Below are positions 5,969 to 11,314 of a stretch of DNA of 11,314 nt, piece after piece. The stretch's first letter is position 1, and every line of letters starts with the position of its first letter. The position numbers and the translations under genes were made by a program. The stretch lies in NCBI GenBank assembly GCA_900551555.1, contig URWC01000051.1, positions 1-11,314 of the forward strand, read 5' to 3'. The notes under the pieces are model-generated. The model worked only from the letters and a program-made list of their open reading frames with translations. It ran no database searches and had not been told where the DNA came from. The DNA comes from an uncultured Collinsella sp. GTDB lineage: Bacteria; Actinomycetota; Coriobacteriia; Coriobacteriales; Coriobacteriaceae.

Positions 5969-7915
5969 TTAGTTTTCGGAACGGTTGGCCGATGCCTGGG
6001 CGCGTTCGGCATTCCATGCAACAAGTGCCTCGTGGACCGCTTTGGCGACATCGGCCGGAACGCCTCGAACTTCCGCGATCTCTTGCTCGCTCGCCGCGCG
6101 CAAACGCTTCATCGAGCCAAAATGGCGCATAAGGGCACGTTTTCTGGTGGGTCCCACGCCTGGAACGTCATCGAGTACCGAAACCGTCATGGCTTTATCG
6201 CGCAATTCGCGATGGAACGTGATGGCAAAACGGTGCGATTCATCGCGCACCTGTTTGATTAGATAGAGCGACGCGGACCCGGTCGGAAGCACGACTGGAG
6301 TCTCGTCCCAAGGCACGAAAACCTCCTCATCGGCCTTTGCCAAGCCACAAACTGGTATATCGAGCCCAAGAGCCTCAAGTTGCTTGATCGCAGCGGTCAA
6401 TTGCGGCTTACCGCCATCGACAACGAGCAAATCGGGGCGCGATCCAAAGCGCTCGTCGGCCATGCGCTCGGGAGCATAGCGTCGTCCCAAAACCTCGGAC
6501 ATCGACACGAAGTCGTTTGCCTCGTCCAATTCGGCCTGAATTTTAAAACGACGGTACTGGCTCTTGTCGGCGCGTCCGTTGGTAAACACCACCATCGAGG
6601 CGACGGTAAAGGTTCCGTGCAGCGTCGAGATATCGAAGCACTCGATACGCATCGGCGGCGCTGGCAGCGCCAGCGCGCTTTCGAGCTCCAGGAGCGCCTG
6701 ATTGGTGCGGTCGTCAGCGTACCCCGTTCGCATCATGTAGCGCATGAGGGCATGGCGCGCATTTTTGGATGCCATATCGAGCAAACGGTGCTTTTCGCCA
6801 CGCTGCGGCCTATGGAGATGGCAGGAACGCTCGCGCTTGCCCGCAAGCCATTCCCCCAGCGCCTCCGCATCCTCAAGCTCGACGGAAAGGTTGACCTCAG
6901 CTGGAATATCAGCCGTCTCGTCGTAATAGCGCTTAAGAAAGCCCGACTGGAGCTCTTCCTCGTCAACATCAAGACCCTTGTCGAGAATGAACTCGCAGGT
7001 GCGAACTGTTCGGCCCTCGCGAACGACGAAGACGCAAGCGGCGGAGATGGTCTCCTCGCGATAGAACCCGATGACATCGATATCGACACTGGAGGGAAAA
7101 ACGACTTGCTGACGATCGTCCAGACCCCTGATGACCTCCAAACGACGTTTGACGCGTGCCGCGCGCTCAAAGTCGAGCGCCTCGGCGGCATCCGTCATCT
7201 CGGAGGTCAGCTCATCGACGACATCCTTGCGATGGCCCGACAAAAAGCGCTCGACACGCTTGACGTTCTTGGCATAGTCTGCCGGGGAAATCGCGCCGAC
7301 ACACGCACCCGGGCCGCGCCCGACATGGTAGTCAAAGCAGGGACGCCCGTTTTGCGCGCAAATCATATTGACGATGTCTTCCTCGCCCCTGTGGGACTCG
7401 ACGATACGACGACAACGACGCCACTCCGCACAGGATGCGGAGCAGATGGGGATAACCTTGCGCAGCGTATCTATCGTCTCACGTGCCGCACGGCTATCGG
7501 TATAGGGACCAAAATAACGCGTTCCCGGCTTATGACGCTCACGCGTATATTTGATAGCGGGATACAGGTCGCCCTTTGTAATGGCTATAAAGGGGTAGCT
7601 CTTGTCATCCTTGAGGTCGACGTTAAAGTACGGATGGTACTGACCAATCAAATTGCGCTCGAGCACCAACGCCTCATGCTCGGTCTCCACCACGATATAG
7701 TCAAAGCTCGCCACCAGCTGCATCATCAGCGGAATCTTTTGACGCTCATCCTGCAGTGTCACGTATTGACGCATGCGGGCGCGTAGGTTTTTCGCCTTGC
7801 CCACGTAGATGACATCGCCCTTGGCATCCTTCCAAAGGTAGCATCCGGGCTGTGTGGGAACGCGCGAAACCTGCTCGGCAAGCGTTGGAATGTTGTCGTG
7901 ACCGGCCACGCGCAC
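5969..7915 (-). CDS. uvrC: Excinuclease ABC subunit C (dual-incision nuclease)
   Basis: A 648-residue UvrC, which cuts DNA on both sides of a lesion marked by UvrA/UvrB. Domains in order: GIY-YIG nuclease (about 20-100) with the catalytic set Tyr37, Arg47, Glu86, Asn98 by motif alignment; a cysteine-bearing region (155-205); a UVR domain that contacts UvrB (about 232-266); an RNase H-like 5' incision domain with Asp428 (ECFDIS), Asp500 (VVDGGK) and His561; and helix-hairpin-helix motifs (about 580-632). All catalytic residues are present and length is normal. The cysteine region has an insertion of about 20 residues, and one cysteine of the usual iron-sulfur pattern is Gly201. The GTG at 7915 directly follows the murJ TAG; a second GTG at 7909 has a slightly better ribosome site (AGGTG) and would remove two residues. 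Last gene of the ybaK-murJ-uvrC unit. Confidence 0.95.
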   Translation of the reverse strand: MRVAGHDNIPTLAEQVSRVPTQPGCYLWKDAKGDVIYVGKAKNLRARMRQYVTLQDERQKIPLMMQLVASFDYIVVETEHEALVLERNLIGQYHPYFNVDLKDDKSYPFIAITKGDLYPAIKYTRERHKPGTRYFGPYTDSRAARETIDTLRKVIPICSASCAEWRRCRRIVESHRGEEDIVNMICAQNGRPCFDYHVGRGPGACVGAISPADYAKNVKRVERFLSGHRKDVVDELTSEMTDAAEALDFERAARVKRRLEVIRGLDDRQQVVFPSSVDIDVIGFYREETISAACVFVVREGRTVRTCEFILDKGLDVDEEELQSGFLKRYYDETADIPAEVNLSVELEDAEALGEWLAGKRERSCHLHRPQRGEKHRLLDMASKNARHALMRYMMRTGYADDRTNQALLELESALALPAPPMRIECFDISTLHGTFTVASMVVFTNGRADKSQYRRFKIQAELDEANDFVSMSEVLGRRYAPERMADERFGSRPDLLVVDGGKPQLTAAIKQLEALGLDIPVCGLAKADEEVFVPWDETPVVLPTGSASLYLIKQVRDESHRFAITFHRELRDKAMTVSVLDDVPGVGPTRKRALMRHFGSMKRLRAASEQEIAEVRGVPADVAKAVHEALVAWNAERAQASANRSEN

Positions 7916-9598
7916 CTACTTGCGACGAAGCAGCGCCGAGACCTCGGGCATCTTAAGGACGACGGCAAGGCCAAAGGTAACAGCAAGCGAGACGACACCC
8001 GCAACGCAAACATAGCCAAGAGTAATCAGAATCGAACCGCCAAGCGCCCCGACAAAGTGCTCAAGCGCCCACATGACGCCGGCGCCTGCGGCAGCACCCA
8101 GGCCACCGAGCAAAAGGCCAAAGAAACCGCCATGTAGGATAGATTTGACCTGAAGGCCACGCAGACGACGACGCAGCCACCACAGCGAACAACCGACCAA
8201 GATCACGTAGTCGACGACATACGAAAGCGCGATTGCCGGCATACCGAAGCCCAGCACAACGCCAAACAGCAGAACCGAGCCGGCCTGGCCGATGGCGGAA
8301 TACAGGCAATAGCGGCTATAGGGCTTCATGTCGAGCAAGGCAGAGAAGCTCTTCTGCATCAACACGACCACGCCGTAGAGCGGCAGCGAGAACGCCAGGT
8401 AGACAAGGAACTCGGACACCAGCGCCACGCCGGACTCATCAAACTTGCCAGCACAGTAGATCATGTTGAGCGGACGCGCGAAGACAATCAGGTACAGCGC
8501 GAACGGAATCAGGAAGAACAGCATTTGGGCGACGCCACGCGAAATGCCCGTGCGAACGCTGTCGTAATCCTTCTCCTGTGCGTCGTGAGAGAGCTCGGTA
8601 TAGAGCGCCGTCGAAAGCGAGGCGGCAATCAGCGCGTAGGGCAGCGTGTACCACAGGCGCGCATAGGCGATGACGGAAGGACCAGTCTCGGGCTGGACCA
8701 CCAGCGCGGCAGCGTTGGTGATAGAAGTCGAGACAAACATGCACACCGTGGCGAGCAGCGTCGGGATACCGAGCGCAATCGTCTGGCGCAGTGCGGGGTC
8801 CTTAAAGTCGATATGGATATGGGGATGCACGCCGTGCTTGCCAAGCGCGGGGATCTGACATGCCATCTGAATAAAGACGCCGAGGGTCGTACCGGCCGCA
8901 ATCAAGATGATGCCGGCACGTTCGCCAAACTGTGCGGACACGGGCGCAAAACCCATAAAGCTCGCAATGACGATCACATTGTTGAGGACCGGGGCAAACG
9001 TCGACCAGAAGTAGTCGCGGTGTGCGTTGAGAACGCCCGAGAACACCGAGCCCAAACCATAAAACAGAATCTGGATAGCAAAGAAACGGAACATGAACGC
9101 AGCGGTATCCATGCTGCCGCCGTCACCCGAAAGGAACGATTGCGTCCAGATAAAGCCCGGGGCGAACACGGTCCCCAGCAACGAAATGCCACCCAGCACC
9201 AAAAACAGAATGCCGAGCAGGTTGCCCACGTACTCGTTCGAGGCCTCGCGACCCTGCTCACGCCTCACGCCCATGTACACGGGCAAAAACGCCGTCACGA
9301 GCATGCCGCCCATCACGAGTTCGTAGAGCATATTGGGCAGGTTGTTGGCGACCTGATAGGAGGACGAGAGTAGCGACATGCCGATAGCGGCCGCCATTGC
9401 CCACGTGCGGATAAAACCGGTGACGCGAGACACGATAGTCAGGATGGTCATAAGCCCGGCGGAACGACCAACCGTGGAGTAGTCCGACGAGCCCATGTCG
9501 TCAGTGTCATCTCGCGACGAAGAAGCTTCGGATGAGGGTGTCTGAGGCGCAGATTCTTTTGCAAAATGAGCTCCGCGCTTCAATTCTTCCTGCGGCAT
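7916..9598 (-). CDS. murJ: Lipid II flippase MurJ/MviN family
   Basis: A 560-residue multi-spanning membrane protein of the MOP superfamily. MurJ flips lipid-linked peptidoglycan precursor to the outer face of the membrane. Residues 1-45 are a hydrophilic Ser/Asp-rich cytoplasmic extension absent from the E. coli protein; hydrophobic helices then fill the rest. Family hallmarks: SRVTGFIR at 57-64, whose Arg58 and Arg64 align with E. coli Arg18 and Arg24, and NNLPNMLYELVMGGML at 85-100 followed by AFLPVYMG. E. coli Asp39 and Arg52 align with Ser79 and Tyr92, so this is not the proteobacterial residue set. The ATG at 9598 is 3 nt after the deacylase stop and has AGAGAGGA 7 nt upstream inside that gene, so the two are probably translationally coupled. 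Related MOP flippases for other polymers cannot be fully excluded, but the motif match favours MurJ. Confidence 0.88.
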   Translation of the reverse strand: MPQEELKRGAHFAKESAPQTPSSEASSSRDDTDDMGSSDYSTVGRSAGLMTILTIVSRVTGFIRTWAMAAAIGMSLLSSSYQVANNLPNMLYELVMGGMLVTAFLPVYMGVRREQGREASNEYVGNLLGILFLVLGGISLLGTVFAPGFIWTQSFLSGDGGSMDTAAFMFRFFAIQILFYGLGSVFSGVLNAHRDYFWSTFAPVLNNVIVIASFMGFAPVSAQFGERAGIILIAAGTTLGVFIQMACQIPALGKHGVHPHIHIDFKDPALRQTIALGIPTLLATVCMFVSTSITNAAALVVQPETGPSVIAYARLWYTLPYALIAASLSTALYTELSHDAQEKDYDSVRTGISRGVAQMLFFLIPFALYLIVFARPLNMIYCAGKFDESGVALVSEFLVYLAFSLPLYGVVVLMQKSFSALLDMKPYSRYCLYSAIGQAGSVLLFGVVLGFGMPAIALSYVVDYVILVGCSLWWLRRRLRGLQVKSILHGGFFGLLLGGLGAAAGAGVMWALEHFVGALGGSILITLGYVCVAGVVSLAVTFGLAVVLKMPEVSALLRRK

Positions 9599-9601
9599 CG
9601 C

Positions 9602-10102
9602 TCAGTCCTCTCTCGTAATCGCGGCAACCGTCGCCCCGCAAAATGCAATTAAATCATCGGGTGCAAGCTCGAGCTGATAACCACGCTTGCCTCCCGAAAT
9701 AAAAATGGTATCCCAAAGGACACATGTCTCATCAATGAGCGTCCGGTAGCGTTTTTTCATACCGACCGGGCTGCAGCCGCCGCGAACGTAGCCAGTCGCC
9801 GCAAGCAAATCCTTCACATGCATCATGGCCAAGGACTTCTCCCCCGCGGCACGCGCGGCGGACTTTAGATCGAGCTCGTCGGCAACAGGGATGCAGCACA
9901 CGACATAGTCGTTGGACGGTGTCACACAGACCAAAGTCTTAAATCCTTGACCGGGCTCCTCGCCAAGCTGCTCCGAAATCGCGACCCCCAGGCCCACCGA
10001 CTCATCGCCATCGTCTTCGTACGTATGTAGAACATAGGAAATGCCGGCGCTTTCCAGCTCGCGCATCGCATTGGTTTTTGGCGTCTTTACAGCCTTTGCC
10101 AT
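9602..10102 (-). CDS. ybaK: YbaK/EbsC-type aminoacyl-tRNA deacylase (Cys-tRNA deacylase)
   Basis: A 166-residue cytoplasmic protein of the YbaK/ProX editing family. YbaK hydrolyses Cys-tRNA(Pro), clearing a common error of prolyl-tRNA synthetase. The family hallmark GYVRGGCSPVGMKK is at 104-117, and the conserved lysine segment FKTLV at 54-58; GGKRGYQLEL near 137-146 fits the end of the fold. Length matches the family. An in-frame extension to TTG 10198 exists, but ATG 10102 has AAGGA 7 nt upstream and gives the normal N-terminus, while the longer version would begin inside a strong hairpin. It is the first gene of the unit with murJ and uvrC. The substrate is inferred from family; Cys-tRNA(Cys) or a related aminoacyl-tRNA is possible. 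Confidence 0.88.
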   Translation of the reverse strand: MAKAVKTPKTNAMRELESAGISYVLHTYEDDGDESVGLGVAISEQLGEEPGQGFKTLVCVTPSNDYVVCCIPVADELDLKSAARAAGEKSLAMMHVKDLLAATGYVRGGCSPVGMKKRYRTLIDETCVLWDTIFISGGKRGYQLELAPDDLIAFCGATVAAITRED

Positions 10103-10139
10103 GACATATCCTTTCCCTCGCATTCGGACGCAAGGATTA

Positions 10140-10145
10140 AGTATA
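10140..10145 (-). promoter_or_regulatory. Candidate -10 element for ybaK-murJ-uvrC
   Basis: Minus-strand TATACT (5 of 6 to consensus) lies 37 nt before the ybaK start, which would give a leader of about 30 nt. The only -35-like hexamer is GTGACG at a long 19-nt spacing, so the promoter is uncertain. It sits just downstream of the hairpin that follows uvrA, which would make sense if a new transcript starts here. Confidence 0.35.
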
Positions 10146-10183
10146 TGTCCAATTCGGCTGCATACGTCACTTCGGCACAGCAA

Positions 10184-10214
10184 GCGCCATCGAATCACAA
10201 GGAGTCGATGGCGC
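10184..10214 (-). terminator. Strong hairpin after uvrA, probable terminator
   Basis: GCGCCATCGA (10184-10193) and TCGATGGCGC (10205-10214) form a perfect 10-bp GC-rich stem with an 11-nt loop, 20 nt after the uvrA stop on the minus strand. The following bases, TTGCTGTG, are only modestly T-rich, so it may be a partial or factor-assisted terminator, or a stabiliser of the uvrA 3' end. Confidence 0.55.
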
Positions 10215-10234
10215 CCATAAACTGAATCGCCTAT

Positions 10235-11290
10235 TTATTGAGCATCAAGTTGAGCCTGGCGCTCCCGGTCACGCCTGAGCAACGGCGCCAAAAACTTGCC
10301 CGTATAACTCTGCGGACAGTCCGCAACCTGCTCCGGTGTACCCGAAACCACGACGGTTCCGCCGCCGTTACCGCCCTCGGGACCCATATCGATCAGGCGG
10401 TCGGCAACCTTGATGACATCAAGGTTGTGTTCAATCACCAGCACCGTGTTGCCCGCATCGACCAAGCGCTGCAGTACATCGAGCAGCTGGCGGACGTCCT
10501 CAAAATGAAGGCCGGTCGTCGGCTCGTCCAAAATATAGAACGTCTTGCCCGTCTGGCGTCGATGAAGCTCCTTGGCGAGCTTTACACGCTGCGCCTCGCC
10601 GCCCGAAAGCGTCGTGGCGGGCTGGCCCAGGCTCACGTAGCCCAAGCCTACATCGTACAGCGTCTGGAGCTTGCGCTTAATCTGCGGGATATTCCCAAAG
10701 AAGGCCAGCGCCTCGGTAACGCTCATGTCGAGCACGTCCGAGATGGTCTTGCCACGATAGGTGACCTCGAGTGTCTCGCGGTTGTAGCGTTTACCGCCGC
10801 AAACTTCGCAGGGAACGTAGATATCGGGAAGGAAGTGCATCTCGATCTTGATCTGTCCGTCGCCCTTGCACGCCTCACAGCGCCCGCCACTCACATTAAA
10901 GGAGAAACGACCTGGCGAGTAGCCGCGCGCCTTCGACTCCGGCGTACTCGCAAACAGTGCGCGAAGATCATCCCACAGGCCGATATAGGTAGCAGGGTTG
11001 GAACGCGGCGTGCGGCCAATCGGCGACTGGTCGATATCGATAACCTTATCGATACACTCGATGCCCTCGATTTTCTTATACGGACCCACAGGGCGCGTCG
11101 AGCGGTGAATGGCATTCGTAAGGGCAGGCGCAATGGTGTCGGTAACTAGGGAGCTCTTGCCCGATCCCGACACGCCGGTAACAACCGTAAGCGTACCAAA
11201 CTCGATCTTGGCGGTAACGTTTTTGAGGTTGTTGGCTCGAGCGCCCGTAATTTTAAGGCAGCCACGACCGGGCTCGAAAACTGTTTTATA
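10235..11290 (-). CDS. uvrA: Excinuclease ABC subunit A, C-terminal ATPase half (partial)
   Basis: About 351 codons of UvrA, the damage-sensing ATPase that loads UvrB onto DNA; full-length UvrA is about 940-950 residues. Reading toward the stop: ITGARANNLKNV and Walker A GVSGSGKSS of the second ATPase, KVIDIDQSPIGRTPRSNPATY, the CxxC...CxxC zinc module (about 10795-10880, RCEAC and PCEVCGG), signature LSGGEAQRVKLAKEL, Walker B ILDEPTTGLHF, and the EHNLDVIK switch. The stop is TAA at 10235-10237. The frame is open upstream only to a TGA at 11291-11293, so the N-terminal two thirds are missing from the window and the coding match ends near 11270. A GTG at 11173 would cut the P-loop and is not a real start. 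The product is certain; whether the gene is intact beyond the edge is not. Confidence 0.93.
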   Translation of the reverse strand, partial: YKTVFEPGRGCLKITGARANNLKNVTAKIEFGTLTVVTGVSGSGKSSLVTDTIAPALTNAIHRSTRPVGPYKKIEGIECIDKVIDIDQSPIGRTPRSNPATYIGLWDDLRALFASTPESKARGYSPGRFSFNVSGGRCEACKGDGQIKIEMHFLPDIYVPCEVCGGKRYNRETLEVTYRGKTISDVLDMSVTEALAFFGNIPQIKRKLQTLYDVGLGYVSLGQPATTLSGGEAQRVKLAKELHRRQTGKTFYILDEPTTGLHFEDVRQLLDVLQRLVDAGNTVLVIEHNLDVIKVADRLIDMGPEGGNGGGTVVVSGTPEQVADCPQSYTGKFLAPLLRRDRERQAQLDAQ

Positions 11291-11314
11291 TCATCTGATA
11301 TCCGTCTCGAAACC
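11271..11314. other. Unexplained edge sequence with in-frame stop in uvrA
   Basis: The last 44 bases are AT-rich and do not encode anything I recognise as UvrA. In the uvrA frame they read GFETDIR, a TGA stop, then YKTVFE just before PGRGCLKITGA. On the minus strand GGTTTCGAG (11306-11314) and GTTTTCGAG (11273-11281) form an 8-of-9 direct repeat with a 33-nt period, and ATATC/GATAT (11287-11300) is a small inverted repeat between them. It may be foreign sequence, an insertion end, an assembly join or a real truncation. Confidence 0.4.

Noticed and set aside
6380..7786. A 468-codon plus-strand frame opposite uvrC
   Set aside because: Antisense to intact catalytic motifs of uvrC; no recognisable protein features.
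8525..9373. A 282-codon plus-strand frame opposite murJ
   Set aside because: Arg/His/Glu-rich shadow frame of a membrane protein gene; no initiation signal.
10103..10198. A 32-residue N-terminal extension of the deacylase from TTG 10198
   Set aside because: It would start in the loop of the strong hairpin, has no ribosome site, and exceeds the family length; ATG 10102 has a good Shine-Dalgarno.
10238..11149. A 303-codon plus-strand frame opposite uvrA
   Set aside because: Antisense shadow of highly conserved UvrA ATPase motifs.
11171..11173. GTG as a start codon for a short separate UvrA-like protein
   Set aside because: It is the Val of GVSGSGKSS in the P-loop; recognisable UvrA sequence continues upstream of it, so starting here would remove part of Walker A.
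11283..11313. CRISPR repeat at the right edge
   Set aside because: The GTTTC to AAAAC shape is suggestive, but only one copy is in the window, no spacer periodicity can be seen, and no cas gene is present. Kept only as a possibility in the edge finding.
1..11314. A novel defence, toxin or mobile system in this window
   Set aside because: Every sizeable gene is assignable to a known transport, tRNA-editing, cell-wall or DNA-repair family; no integrase, transposase, phage or toxin-like gene and no target-site duplications were seen.

Overview
The window looks like chromosome from a GC-rich Gram-positive bacterium, most likely a gut Coriobacteriia member such as Collinsella. That placement is an inference from GC-rich coding sequence with almost no TTA, CTA or TCA codons, a fused OppC-OppD protein, a Tat-type lipoprotein peptide binder, and an actinobacterial-style MurJ. 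No rRNA or other phylogenetic marker is present to confirm it. Every gene I can support is on the minus strand, so the window reads biologically from right to left. I found no tRNA, rRNA, insertion sequence, CRISPR array or phage gene.

Right part (about 11290 down to 5969), genome maintenance and envelope: the 3' part of uvrA (second ATPase domain of the excision-repair damage sensor) ends at 10235. A 132-bp gap with a strong hairpin and a possible promoter separates it from a tight three-gene unit: a YbaK-type Cys-tRNA deacylase, the lipid II flippase murJ and the excision nuclease uvrC. The deacylase and murJ are 3 nt apart, and the murJ stop directly abuts the uvrC start. UvrA and UvrC act in the same nucleotide-excision repair pathway, with UvrB, which is not in the window.

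Middle (5603 to 5968), a 366-bp non-coding region: it holds an AT-rich hairpin that may terminate the uvrC transcript, then a structured control region for the peptide transporter. A perfect 9-bp-arm dyad overlaps the best promoter candidate, lies inside a wider 10-bp inverted repeat, and is followed by a leader of about 140 nt.

Left part (5602 down to 30), an oligopeptide/dipeptide ABC transporter operon in the order oppA, oppB, oppCD, oppF: the lipoprotein OppA captures peptide outside the cell, OppB and the OppC half of the fusion form the membrane channel, and the OppD half and OppF hydrolyse ATP. Two inverted repeats lie between oppA and oppB, where they could let the binding protein be made in excess. 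From oppB onward the genes are nearly contiguous and in one reading frame, each separated by one TAG.

At the far right edge, the last 40 or so bases do not look like UvrA and contain an in-frame TGA. This is the most puzzling spot in the window: a junction, an insertion, a true truncation or an assembly artefact. The rest is mostly ordinary chromosome. The observations worth a second look are that edge, the oppA control region, the OppC-OppD fusion with its lost cysteines, and altered cysteines in UvrC.
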